A DNA stretch of 44,227 nucleotides, taken from the NCBI GenBank assembly GCA_009668975.1, contig SBEG01000031.1, positions 1-44,227 of the forward strand, in the 5' to 3' direction. This stretch comes from Deltaproteobacteria bacterium (lineage in GTDB: Bacteria; Desulfobacterota; Desulfuromonadia; Geobacterales; Geobacteraceae). Below are positions 7,464-16,780 of this stretch, in pieces. Position numbers and translations under genes: made by a program. Every line of letters starts with the position of its first letter. The first letter of the stretch is position 1. The notes beneath the pieces were generated by a model. That model made no database searches, was not told where the DNA came from, and was given only the letters and a program-made list of their open reading frames with translations.

Positions 7464-9116
7464 ATGGCAAATGGTATTTTGGCCACGTTTCACCGTTACT
7501 TTGCCCGGAAACGGGATGATCAGATTTCCCAGATCAACCGCGAAAGCGTCATAAAAGGCGTGTATCAGGATGTGGAGGTTTCCGCCGGATACTTCCTCCT
7601 GCTGAGCCTCGCCAATCTGATCGCCCTCTGCGGACTCATCGTCAATAGCGCCCCGGTGATCATCGGCGCCATGCTTATATCCCCCCTCATGGGGCCGATC
7701 CTAAGTTCCGGCTTCGCCTTTATCACCGGCAACAGCACCATCTGGCACAGTGCACTGAAAAAGATTTCCCTAAGCGTTGCCGTAACCCTGGTGGTCGCAG
7801 CTATCGCCGCCTGGCTTTCGCCCCTCCAGGAAGCCACCAGTGAAATATTGGCCAGGACCCGGCCCAACCTGTACGATCTCATCATCGCCACCCTCGCCGG
7901 CGTAGCCGGGGCGGTGGCGATCTGCACCAAGAAAAACTACCTCACCATCGTACCGGGCGTCGCCATCGCCACCGCGGTCATCCCGCCGCTGAGCGTTGCG
8001 GGCTTCGGCATCGGCACCGGCAACCTCAAGTTCTTCCTCGGCGGGTTCTTTCTCTTTTTCACCAACTTCGTGGCCATTATCTTCGCCACCTGCGCCGTGC
8101 TATTCTATTATGGCTTCTCACCGGCGAGCGACTCCTATCTCGGCGGCCGCTCCCTGCGCAAGAGAGTCATCTACCTGGCGGCCGTGATCGGCATCATTTC
8201 AATTCCTCTCGTGTACACACTCCACACCTCGCTGGCCCAGGTACGTCTGCAAAAAGTAGTGCAGACGTCCCTGAAAAAAGAGTTCGACCGGGAAGGACTG
8301 TCCCGGTTGGCTTCATTCACCCAGAGTGAGGATAGAGAAGGAAAGCTTCAGATCAACGCCGTCATCTCCACAACCAAATACCTTACCGATAATGACATTG
8401 CACATGCGGAAAAAAACCTCGGCGAAAACCTGCAGCGACCGATCGCCTTTCAATTGGAACAGTTAAAGGTCCAGCCGGGCGGCCTGAAGGATGAGGCAAT
8501 GAAACCTGGACTGGTTCCGGTTTCCATAAAGCCACGTCAACCGACGGAGATAGTTCAGAGCACCCGCACCGAAACGATGCGACTGATGAACAAGGAAATC
8601 GCAAAGATCAACGCCGTCATCGCGCCCGCAACCGTCACGGAGTATACCTTCGGCATCAACAGCCGGCAGCAGGAATTCCCGCTCGAACTTCGACTCCAAA
8701 CCGACTGGCCTCTCAACGCAGGGCAGATCATTCTGCTGGAGAGGATGATCGGCTCCGACCTGGGCATCGGAGTCCGTCTTCGCATTCGCACGGACCCCTT
8801 CTTTCCGGAGCTGTTATTTTCACCCGGTGAAACAGAACTGCGCGAAGAAATGAAAAAATCGCTTCTTCCGGCCAAGTCCATCTTCGCCGCTGAACCCCGG
8901 CTGCGGGTTACGATCACCACCTACCCCGAGACCTCGGGAAACAGAACGGAAAATCTTCGCTCCTCCCGGGAACGCGCCAAGACAATCGCGGGTTATCTGA
9001 CAGAGACAGCCGACATTCCGCCGGAACGCATCACAACGGTTATCGACCGCACCAAAACGCCAAACACCCCCAAGGTGAAGGTCACTCTTGTCCCGGAACA
9101 GGAAGTACAGCCATGA
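7464..9116 (+). CDS. DUF389 membrane protein with OmpA-like C-terminal region
   Basis: The 550-residue protein begins with about 250 residues holding six or more hydrophobic helices and the DUF389 signature GAMLISPLMGPI (68-79). A soluble region of about 290 residues follows. Its last 90 residues follow the OmpA/MotB pattern: LFSPGETELREEM, then NLRSSRERAKTIAGYL, then IPPERI. However, the peptidoglycan-contact GHTD segment reads TTYPET, so binding may be lost. DUF389 proteins have no settled function. The ATG at 7464 follows GAGG by eight bases; a GTG at 7416 is an alternative. Its stop overlaps the start of the phosphatase gene (ATGA), so the two are translationally coupled, which ties this membrane protein to hexosylglycerate metabolism. 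Confidence 0.85.
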   Translation: MANGILATFHRYFARKRDDQISQINRESVIKGVYQDVEVSAGYFLLLSLANLIALCGLIVNSAPVIIGAMLISPLMGPILSSGFAFITGNSTIWHSALKKISLSVAVTLVVAAIAAWLSPLQEATSEILARTRPNLYDLIIATLAGVAGAVAICTKKNYLTIVPGVAIATAVIPPLSVAGFGIGTGNLKFFLGGFFLFFTNFVAIIFATCAVLFYYGFSPASDSYLGGRSLRKRVIYLAAVIGIISIPLVYTLHTSLAQVRLQKVVQTSLKKEFDREGLSRLASFTQSEDREGKLQINAVISTTKYLTDNDIAHAEKNLGENLQRPIAFQLEQLKVQPGGLKDEAMKPGLVPVSIKPRQPTEIVQSTRTETMRLMNKEIAKINAVIAPATVTEYTFGINSRQQEFPLELRLQTDWPLNAGQIILLERMIGSDLGIGVRLRIRTDPFFPELLFSPGETELREEMKKSLLPAKSIFAAEPRLRVTITTYPETSGNRTENLRSSRERAKTIAGYLTETADIPPERITTVIDRTKTPNTPKVKVTLVPEQEVQP

Positions 9117-9949
9117 GGACCGGAGAAACGATCATCGTCTTCAGTGATCTCGATGGAACACTCCTGGACGAAAACTATTCCTTTGCCGCGGCGCGGCCGG
9201 CGCTCCGAAAAATGGCGAAGTCGGCCATTCCGCTGATCCTCTGTACCAGCAAAACACGCAAGGAAATCGAGCACTACCGGGACAAAATCGGCAACAGTCA
9301 TCCGTTTATCTCCGAAAACGGCGGCGGAATCTTTATTCCTGAAGGCTATTTCCCGGACGAAACCTTTCTCGAGCGCTTTTCGCCTAGTTCGGAACCGGGC
9401 TACCGGGTAATCCGGCTCGGCACCCCCTATCGCGACCTGCGGAAGGCTTTCGCGGAACTCAGGGCAGAAGGTTTTCCCATCACCGGGTTTGGGGATCTGA
9501 CCCTGGACGAACTGGCACAGCAAACCGGATTATCCGCCCGTGAAACGCTCCTGTGCAAAGAGCGGGATTTTGACGAGCCGTTTCTTTTCACGGGCAGTGA
9601 GGAAGTCAAATCGGCGCTCTTCCGCGCCATCCGGGACCGGGGTCTTTTCACTACCCAGGGCGTCTACTTTCATCTCCTTGGTGACAACGACAAGGGTAAA
9701 GCGGTACAGATTCTCTCGGAAATTTTCCGGGCACAGTACGGTTCCATCAGGACGGTTGCCCTCGGCGACAGTCCCAACGACCTGCCGATGCTCGAAAGCG
9801 TCGACATCCCGCTGGTGGTGCAAAGGCCGGACGGCCGCCACCATCCGTCGCTGTCGCTGCCGAATTTTGACAAAGTTGAGGGCATAGGTCCACACGGCTG
9901 GAACAGCGCCATGCTCGAGCTGCTGACGCGCATCGAAAAAATGCCCTGA
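9113..9949 (+). CDS. Mannosyl/glucosyl-3-phosphoglycerate phosphatase (HAD-IIB)
   Basis: The 278-residue HAD-superfamily enzyme is expected to remove phosphate from mannosyl- or glucosyl-3-phosphoglycerate, giving the compatible solute. Catalytic motifs are present: SDLDGTLLDE with nucleophile D12 and D14, CTSK (44-47), K194 in NDKGKA, and GDSPND (218-223). The SENGGG segment (67-72) is typical of the MPGP subgroup, and the length is usual for it. The ATG overlaps the last codons of the DUF389 gene. The neighbouring GpgS-like glycosyltransferase makes the matching substrate, which strengthens the assignment. Glucosyl versus mannosyl preference is not visible, and many enzymes of this type accept both. 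Confidence 0.85.
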   Translation: MRTGETIIVFSDLDGTLLDENYSFAAARPALRKMAKSAIPLILCTSKTRKEIEHYRDKIGNSHPFISENGGGIFIPEGYFPDETFLERFSPSSEPGYRVIRLGTPYRDLRKAFAELRAEGFPITGFGDLTLDELAQQTGLSARETLLCKERDFDEPFLFTGSEEVKSALFRAIRDRGLFTTQGVYFHLLGDNDKGKAVQILSEIFRAQYGSIRTVALGDSPNDLPMLESVDIPLVVQRPDGRHHPSLSLPNFDKVEGIGPHGWNSAMLELLTRIEKMP

Positions 9950-9963
9950 ATTGCCTGCTACCA

Positions 9964-10052
9964 TGTAACACCTGAAATCAACCCCCCTCAATCCCCCCTT
10001 GACAGGGGGGAAGCCTTTAAGCCTCCGCTGTCAAGGGAAGGTTTGGGGGTTG
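9964..10052. repeat. Dispersed palindromic repeat, right copy
   Basis: Bases 9964-10021 are the inverted partner of 67-124. The whole element is itself palindromic: CAACCCCC near 9979 faces GGGGGTTG at 10045-10052, and CCTTGACAG faces CTGTCAAGG. It starts 14 bases after the phosphatase stop codon, the same relation that the left copy has to the methyltransferase stop. The remaining bases up to 10178 show no gene. Confidence 0.75.
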
Positions 10053-10178
10053 TCCGCAAAGAAACATCTGTAACAGCGGACTACGGTAGACAAAGATTCA
10101 CTGGCAGAGTAGTATCACACGCTGGCAACAAGTAACCGAAACTTCACAACCTCCGGCAGGTTGAGGCCTCCGTTCCCT

Positions 10179-11960
10179 ATGAAACAAGCATTCCTGCGAC
10201 ATATCGGCTATTGCACAGCTTTCCTGCTGCTATTCGGCCTTGCCTTCCTGCTCTTCCCCCGCATCGCCGCGGCAGACCCCCTGGAAATCGAAATCAGCGG
10301 GGTGGAGGACGAACTCCGGGAAAACGTGCAGGCCGCGCTTGCCATCCCGCCGGGGCTGGTGAAGGACGGCGAGGTGAATCTGCCCTGGCTCGAACTGTTC
10401 CGGGAAGAAATCCCGGAAAATGTCCGTGAAGCCCTGGAACCTTTCGGCTACTACGAGGCCAAGGTGGACTCGGTCCTGCAAAAACCGGCCGAAAATGAAT
10501 ATCGAATCCTGGTACGGGTCACTCCGGGGGTACCGGTCACGATACAGGAGGTCACGATCAGGCTGAGCGGTCCCGGCGCCGATGAAAGAGCACTGAAAAG
10601 AATCGCCAGCGCCTTTCGCCTTCGTAAGGGCGACAGACTCGACCACAGCAGCTACGAAAAAGGAAAAGGACGGCTGCAGTCCAGGGCCCGGGAACTGGGC
10701 TACCTTGACGCTTCCTTTACGGTGCATGAAATTCTGGTTTCCCGGGCGGAAGCAAGCGCCCGGATTACCCTTGAACTGGACACCGGCATCCAGTACCGCT
10801 TTGGAGAGACATTATTTACCGGTGCGCCGCAATACCCGCAGCGCTTTCTGCAGCGCTACCTTGACTACAGGAGCGGTGAAATCTTTTCTGAGAAGAAACT
10901 GGGACAGACCCAGATCAACCTCGCTTCTTCAGACCGCTTCAAGGGGGTGCTCCTCACCCCGGAAAGAGAAGAAGCTCAAGGCTCGATCATGCCGGTTCTC
11001 GCCCAGCTCACGCCCCTGCCGCGCCGCCGCCTGCGTCCCGGTATCGGCTACGGTACCGACACGGGAGCGCGGGGAACCGTCCGCTACAAGGATGTAAACC
11101 TGTTTCAGCTGGGCCACGAAATGAACGCCGAAATAAAAATATCCGAGCGCCTCCAGGGGATCGCGGCCGGCTATCTTGCCCCGTCATACCGGGACATAAA
11201 ATCATCCCTGGGTCTCCAGGTAAATCTGCAGCGGGAAAACACCGATGCCTATACGAGCCGCCTGGTTTCCCTGGAAGGAACCTGGAACCGGACCCTCGAG
11301 CGCGAACAGCTTCTCACCCTGTACCTGAAACCCCAGTGGGAGGATTACACCGTTGGCGCGCAGAATTCTTCCTCAATCCTGATTCTCCCGGGCATCCGCT
11401 TCGCCCATCGGCATTTCGATGACCCGATCAGACCACGAAGAGGCTATGGCTACACCCTGGAGGCACGCGGAACGCACCAGTTTCTCGGCTCAGATACCGG
11501 TCTTCTCCAGTTCATCGCGGAAGGTCGTACCGTGATCCCCCTGATCTGGCGTTTTTCCCTCATCAGCCGGGTCACGGGCGGGATAACCTTTCAGAACGAT
11601 CCGCTGCAGGAACTGCCCGCCTCGCTCCGTTTTTATGCCGGCGGCGACCGGAGCGTGCGCGGCTATGCCTATCAGTCTCTCGGGCCCCGGGATGCAACCG
11701 GCAAGGTCATCGGCGGCAAGAACCTCCTGACCGCCAGCGTGGAGCTGGAGCGAAGACTGTTCAGGGACTGGGCGCTGGCGGCATTTTTCGACGCGGGTAA
11801 TGCCTTCGACGCAACCAATAACCTGCGCCTTTACAAAGGTGCTGGACTGGGGATACGCTATTTTACCCCCATTGGCGCCCTGAAACTGGACCTGGCCCGG
11901 CAAATCGCCGTGGAGAACCCCTCATTCCGCGTCCATTTCTCCGTAGGGTTCGAGCTATGA
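10179..11960 (+). CDS. tamA: TamA, outer-membrane translocation and assembly module subunit
   Basis: The 593-residue BamA/Omp85-family protein works with TamB in moving proteins or lipids to the outer membrane. A signal peptide (about residues 1-32, ending near AAADP) is followed by POTRA-type domains; VTIQEVTIRLSG and YRFGETLFTG are typical POTRA strands. The C-terminal 16-strand barrel holds RRGYGY-type and FYAGGDRSVRGYAYQSLGP motifs, the latter matching the conserved lid-loop VRGY. The protein ends in aromatic/hydrophobic VHFSVGFEL, the usual barrel end. ATG 10179 gives a clean signal peptide; the frame also has a TTG at 10161. The last four bases overlap tamB. Confidence 0.92.
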   Translation: MKQAFLRHIGYCTAFLLLFGLAFLLFPRIAAADPLEIEISGVEDELRENVQAALAIPPGLVKDGEVNLPWLELFREEIPENVREALEPFGYYEAKVDSVLQKPAENEYRILVRVTPGVPVTIQEVTIRLSGPGADERALKRIASAFRLRKGDRLDHSSYEKGKGRLQSRARELGYLDASFTVHEILVSRAEASARITLELDTGIQYRFGETLFTGAPQYPQRFLQRYLDYRSGEIFSEKKLGQTQINLASSDRFKGVLLTPEREEAQGSIMPVLAQLTPLPRRRLRPGIGYGTDTGARGTVRYKDVNLFQLGHEMNAEIKISERLQGIAAGYLAPSYRDIKSSLGLQVNLQRENTDAYTSRLVSLEGTWNRTLEREQLLTLYLKPQWEDYTVGAQNSSSILILPGIRFAHRHFDDPIRPRRGYGYTLEARGTHQFLGSDTGLLQFIAEGRTVIPLIWRFSLISRVTGGITFQNDPLQELPASLRFYAGGDRSVRGYAYQSLGPRDATGKVIGGKNLLTASVELERRLFRDWALAAFFDAGNAFDATNNLRLYKGAGLGIRYFTPIGALKLDLARQIAVENPSFRVHFSVGFEL

Positions 11961-14900
11961 AAAAGACTGCCGTCTGGCTCGGAGCATTTTTCAGTATCGT
12001 CCTGCTGGCAACAGCCATTGCCGGCGGCTGGCTGCTCGGCACAACTGAAGGGTCGCGGTTCCTCCTGGAGAAAGCCGCGGAAAGCGCAGGTGCCCGGCTC
12101 GAAATCGGCACGCTGGAAGGCCGGCTGCTGGACGAACTTCGCCTCGGGCAAACCAGTTTTGCGACCCCGCTGGTTACCGTCAAGGCCCGCTCACTCCGCC
12201 TCCAGTGGAAGCCCGGCATGCTCCTTACCGGGAATCTGGCCGTAGAAAGCCTCGACCTGCGGGGCGTGGCCATCCAGGACCTGCGGCCGCAGAAGGATGA
12301 ACCTCTCGACCTCTCCTGGCCGACACTGCCCGGAACCGCTCTGCGCTTGAACGGCTGGATCTCGTCACTTACCCTGCACGACTTTTCCTACCGGAGGAAT
12401 TCCGAAGAACCGCTGATTATTTCCGACATGAGCGGACGCGTCGACATCCGCAGCGGGCAGGTTGCAGTCACCAAGCTGATACTCCGGGCTCCGGCAGGCA
12501 CGCTAACCGGGGATGCGGGCATCAGTTTCCGCAAACCATTCCTGAACCTCTTTGCCACCGTTACTCCAAAGGAGCCGCTTGCCGGGTTCTCCCGCTTGCT
12601 CGTCCACACGGAACTCACCCCGGGCAAAGCACCCGATCAGGCAACCGGCCGGATCTGGGCAATGGCGGCAGCAGGAAAAACCCGGATGATCCAGCTCTCC
12701 GCGGCAGTTGGCATTGCCCGGCAATCTCTGCGGATCAGCGACCTGTCCCTGACAGAAGCCGGCCGGAAGGGCAAACTGACTGGCCAGACCGAGATTTCCC
12801 TGGCCGGCCGGAGCCCGGCACTTGCCGCGCGACTGCTGGCCGAAAAACTGGACCTTTCCGCTGAGGTTCCGACACTTCCCCCTCTGGACGGCGCCATCGA
12901 TCTGAACGGCACTGTCGAAAGCTACCGGGGCACGCTCAAGCTCGCCACCAGCGGCAAGGGCGTGCGTTCCGGTTCCCTGGCAGGGACTTTCTCCGGCACC
13001 GGAAAAGGAATCTCCCTGGTCCTCGACAAGGGCTCCTGGCTCGCGGGATCGCTCAGTGGAAAACTCGCCGCTCAATGGAGCGACGGCCTCGTCCTCTCCG
13101 CCGACCTGCGCGGGAGAAATATTGACCCGTCCCGCATCACCCCCGACTGGAACGGCGTGATCAACTTGAACATGACCGGGGAAATCCGTACAGCCGCATC
13201 AAAACCCCTGCGCGGCAAAATCTCCGCAAAGCTGCTGTCAAGCAGCCTCCGCGGCCGGCAGCTGACCGGAGAGTTGGCAGCCCGCATCGACCATCAGGAC
13301 CTGATCATCGACCGGCTGCTGCTCAGGGGCAAAGGATTCGACATCAGAGCCGCGGGAAATACCGCCAAAACCATCAATTTTGCGCTCCGGGCCGATGATC
13401 TGAGCGGGCTTGTGCCCGGCACGGCGGGCCAGCTCCGGCTGACCGGTGAAGTCCGCCGGAGAGACGGGAGAATCGGCGGAAACGTTACGGGCACCGCCAA
13501 GGCCTTGCGGGTGGAATCCCTGCGCCTCACATCGGCATCCTTCAGCGCGGCACTCTCCGACTCGAAAGATCAGGCGGTGAAGCTCCAGCTCGCGGCACGA
13601 AGCGTGGAGTATGACAATTTCCGGGCAGACGCGGCACGACTTGACATCGCAGGCACCCTTGCCAGACATCGCATCGAACTGGAGTTTTCTTCAGCCGCGG
13701 CCTTCCTGAGGGCCTCGCTGGCAGGAAAGTACGAATCTTCCACCTGGGCGGGAAACATCCTCACCCTCTCCGGTCGGGATACCTTCGGCCCATGGCGTAT
13801 GGAACAGCCCACCCGCCTCACGCTGTCATCCCGGGGGGCTATTATCTCCCCTCTGATCCTGAGCAGCAGCACGGGAGAGAGAATTGAACTTCGAGGCGAG
13901 TGGTTTCGCAGCCCCCCGGGTTTATCCCTGTACACCAGTTGGCAGAAGCTCAACCTGGCCCGGGCAGGCATCTGGTTTCCCGAACTCAAGCTGACCGGGA
14001 CCACGTCCGGCACGATCTCTCTGTCGGCGCCGCCCAAAGGTTCACCGAACGTATCCGGCAGCATCCAGTCTTCAGGAACTTTCATCGCAAACGGCTATCG
14101 CACCCAGCTGCGCAGCGGTACAGTCACCCTGGAAACAGCCGGCGGGAAAATTCGCGCTGTGGCAAATCTGGACCTTGCGGAACAGGGAAAACTTACGGCA
14201 AACCTGGTAACGGAGGTTCCGAATACCCTGACGCTCCCCGATCACGGAGACTTCGAAGCCCGCCTGAATGATGTAAATATGGGAATCTTCCTCGGCTGGC
14301 TTCCCGAGGGCCTCTCCCTGGAAGGGGTCCTGTCGGCTCGTACCGCCGGCAAGCTGCTCCCCGGCAAACAGCTGCAGCTCACGGCAAAAGCGGACATCGC
14401 TCGCGGGGTTATTCGCCGACAGCAGAAAGGTGGGGAAATACGCGCAGACCTTCGCAGCGCAACGCTGTCCGTGGACTGGCACGGCCAGACCCTCGACGGC
14501 ACCGTTGCCGTGGAACTCGCCGATACCGGCCATCTCAAGGGAAGCTTCCGGCTGCCGCTACCGGCCCGGCTGCCGCTGGCCATGAATCCCGAAGGGGCCG
14601 TTACGGGGAATCTTGAGGGGAAAGTGCGCGAAAACGGGATAATGTCGGCATTGTTCCCCGGCATGATCCAGGAAAGCAAAGGCGAACTGGAGATGAGGGT
14701 GCGGGTCGGAGACACCTGGAAAAATCCGAACCTGAGCGGAACACTACTGCTCAGCCGCGCAGGCCTCTACCTGCCCCGCGCCGGGATTCATCTCTCGGAT
14801 CTGAAGCTGGCCGCCCGTTTCGAACGCGACCGGATCACGGTCGATTCCTATTCCGCCCGGTCCGGCAAGGGTACCATCAACGGTACCGCGACCGTATTCC

Positions 14901-15868
14901 TCAAGGACTGGAAACCGGTCAGCTATCAGGGAATCGTCCGGGGGGATCAATTCCAGTTCGTCTATCTCCCGGAACTGCAGGTCCAGGGAAACCCGCGTTT
15001 CGACTTTACGGGAAACATGGAGAAAGTAACCGTCCGCGGAGACCTCCTTATTTCCGACCTCACCGTTGCCGGCAGAGAGACTCCCCCCCCTATCCGTCCT
15101 AGTGAAGACGTGGTGGTCGTGGATGCCCTGCGGAAAAAGGAACGCCCCCTGCCCCTCGACCTCGACGTGAAGATTAAGGTCGTCTTCGGCGATCGGGTCT
15201 TCGTCAAGATGTCAGGAATCGATGCCCGGCTTGACGGAACGGTCGACGTAAGCATGACCAGCCTCGATGATATCCGCGGCAAGGGGGAGATTCGCGTCGT
15301 AAAAGGCAGCTACAAAGCCTACGGGATGGACCTGGAGATCACAAAAGGCCGCATCTACTTCACCGGCGGTCCGATCAACCAGCCGAGATTGGACATTATT
15401 GCCCTGCGCACGGTCAAGGAGGTCAGCGCCGGAGTCATCGTCGTCGGCTCGATCAACCGCCCGATCATCCGCCTATACTCGGAACCGGCCATGCCTGACA
15501 GCGACATCATGGGTTACATGGTGCTCGGGCAACCTCTGAGCGGTGACCAGGGTCAGGTTGACGCCGTCATGTCGGCAGCGCGCCTGCTCCTCTCCGCCAG
15601 CCAGTCAGCAGGGCTCAACGAGCAGATTCTGAACAAGTTCGGAATCGATTCCATCGGCGTTGAAAAGGACTCAAGTGATATCACCCAATCCATCGTCACG
15701 GTGGGTAAATACCTGACCCCGAAACTATTTATCAGTTACGGAAGATCTCTCTTCTCCGCCACAACCTACCTGAAGGCCCGCTACACCTTCTCCGAACGCT
15801 GGGAAGTGGAAACCTGGACCGGCACGGAAAGCGGAATTGATGTATTTTACAAAATCAACTTCGACTGA
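11957..15868 (+). CDS. tamB: TamB, inner-membrane-anchored translocation and assembly protein
   Basis: This 1303-residue protein has an N-terminal signal anchor (about 5-27). A very long beta-rich region with repeating short strands, typical of AsmA/TamB bridge proteins, should span the periplasm. The C-terminal 300 residues form the DUF490/TamB domain, including GDRVFVKMSGIDARLDG, GKGEIRVVKGSYKAYG and a final ISYGRSLF...YTFSERWEVE section that resembles a barrel-end peptide. It starts at ATG 11957, overlapping the tamA stop (ATGA), so the pair is translationally coupled. Known partners move adhesins and probably phospholipids. No breaks or truncations are seen. Confidence 0.93.
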   Translation: MKKTAVWLGAFFSIVLLATAIAGGWLLGTTEGSRFLLEKAAESAGARLEIGTLEGRLLDELRLGQTSFATPLVTVKARSLRLQWKPGMLLTGNLAVESLDLRGVAIQDLRPQKDEPLDLSWPTLPGTALRLNGWISSLTLHDFSYRRNSEEPLIISDMSGRVDIRSGQVAVTKLILRAPAGTLTGDAGISFRKPFLNLFATVTPKEPLAGFSRLLVHTELTPGKAPDQATGRIWAMAAAGKTRMIQLSAAVGIARQSLRISDLSLTEAGRKGKLTGQTEISLAGRSPALAARLLAEKLDLSAEVPTLPPLDGAIDLNGTVESYRGTLKLATSGKGVRSGSLAGTFSGTGKGISLVLDKGSWLAGSLSGKLAAQWSDGLVLSADLRGRNIDPSRITPDWNGVINLNMTGEIRTAASKPLRGKISAKLLSSSLRGRQLTGELAARIDHQDLIIDRLLLRGKGFDIRAAGNTAKTINFALRADDLSGLVPGTAGQLRLTGEVRRRDGRIGGNVTGTAKALRVESLRLTSASFSAALSDSKDQAVKLQLAARSVEYDNFRADAARLDIAGTLARHRIELEFSSAAAFLRASLAGKYESSTWAGNILTLSGRDTFGPWRMEQPTRLTLSSRGAIISPLILSSSTGERIELRGEWFRSPPGLSLYTSWQKLNLARAGIWFPELKLTGTTSGTISLSAPPKGSPNVSGSIQSSGTFIANGYRTQLRSGTVTLETAGGKIRAVANLDLAEQGKLTANLVTEVPNTLTLPDHGDFEARLNDVNMGIFLGWLPEGLSLEGVLSARTAGKLLPGKQLQLTAKADIARGVIRRQQKGGEIRADLRSATLSVDWHGQTLDGTVAVELADTGHLKGSFRLPLPARLPLAMNPEGAVTGNLEGKVRENGIMSALFPGMIQESKGELEMRVRVGDTWKNPNLSGTLLLSRAGLYLPRAGIHLSDLKLAARFERDRITVDSYSARSGKGTINGTATVFLKDWKPVSYQGIVRGDQFQFVYLPELQVQGNPRFDFTGNMEKVTVRGDLLISDLTVAGRETPPPIRPSEDVVVVDALRKKERPLPLDLDVKIKVVFGDRVFVKMSGIDARLDGTVDVSMTSLDDIRGKGEIRVVKGSYKAYGMDLEITKGRIYFTGGPINQPRLDIIALRTVKEVSAGVIVVGSINRPIIRLYSEPAMPDSDIMGYMVLGQPLSGDQGQVDAVMSAARLLLSASQSAGLNEQILNKFGIDSIGVEKDSSDITQSIVTVGKYLTPKLFISYGRSLFSATTYLKARYTFSERWEVETWTGTESGIDVFYKINFD

Positions 15869-16021
15869 TCGTTTTGTCCCTTGGTGTGGCCCACTAAAGA
15901 GCCACGCAGATTCGAATTGCCGCTTGTACGAACATGCTTTTTGAGCTGATCGCTGGAAGGCTGGACACTTTTTCGTCAGTTCCTTGCATTTTGCCGCAAC
16001 CAAGTTCTCCATGGAGGCCCC

Positions 16022-16707
16022 ATGTTCCAGAGAATCATTACCCTGTTGCTGCTCGGTATCTCCGTGAACACACTGGCCTTAGCCGCTCCCAACACCACAC
16101 AACAGACACCGTCAGCCCAGGAACCGCCGGAATAACCGCCGCGCACGTTGTACTGGACGGCAAACCGCTCTTTTCCGTGCAGGAAAAAATTCTCTCCCTT
16201 ACGCCAGAGGACCGTGCTTCACTTATATCCGCGCGTCTTGCGAGGCTTGCCAAGAATCCCCTGTTTAAAGCCGATACCATCAGCACCGTTGAAGGCGAAA
16301 CAACAACCGACATAACCACCGGCGAAATAATTATCATGACGGTGACGGAAAAAGATGCCGAAGTACCAGGGAAACCACGCACCGAACTGGCCCGGAATTA
16401 CGAGGAAATATTCCGGGCCGCGATTACGGAGAGCAACAATGCCTACAGCATCAGAAGCATTAGTATCGGCGCATTGTACGCGCTTCTGGCTACAGCGGTG
16501 CTTGTTGCTCTTCTGATTGCCATCGCCCGTTTGTTCAAGAAAGTAGTCGCGAAAATAAATTCCTGCAAAGGCACCAAAATCCGCACGATCCGCTTTCAGT
16601 CCCTGGAACTCCTGCAGGAAGACCGCAACGAGGCGTTTATAATTACTGTCGCCAATACGCTGCGTAACATGCTTATCCTGATACTGCCCAAGGACGCTCC
16701 CCGGTAA
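16022..16707 (+). pseudogene. Broken MscS-type channel gene (frameshift and 3' truncation)
   Basis: A strong GGAGG lies just before the ATG at 16022, which encodes a good signal peptide (MFQRIITLLLLGISVNTLA) but stops at 16133 after 37 codons. The reading then continues one frame away (from about 16129, GITAAHVVLDGKPLF onward) to 16707. That frame gives a soluble domain and one membrane helix (SIGALYALLATAVLVALLIA), then KGTKIRTIRFQSLELL. This is the known start of long MscS-family proteins, which normally continue for about 300 more residues with further helices and the channel domain. Here the protein ends shortly after the first helix. One lost base explains the frame change, and a deletion explains the missing end. 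An alternative start at 15934 has no support. Confidence 0.72.
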
Positions 16708-16708
16708 T

Positions 16709-16740
16709 GCAAAAGGACGCATATTAATGCGCCCCTTTGC
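16709..16740. terminator. Hairpin between the broken and intact MscS genes
   Basis: GCAAAAGGACGCAT (16709-16722) pairs with ATGCGCCCCTTTGC (16727-16740) at 12 of 14 positions around an ATTA loop. It directly follows the stop of the broken gene and precedes the 3' end of the convergent MscS gene, so it can serve both directions. No strong T run follows. Confidence 0.6.
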
Positions 16741-16780
16741 GAACCCGCGAGGACCAAAAGCGATCAAAACCCTGCCTTCC

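Noticed and set aside
15881..15905. GTGTGGC/GCCACGC hairpin after tamB
   Set aside because: A seven-base stem with a wobble and no T run could easily occur by chance.
15934..16021. Start of the MscS-like frame at 15934
   Set aside because: The first 40 residues have no signal peptide or family similarity, while the ATG at 16022 in the neighbouring frame has both a GGAGG and a signal peptide.
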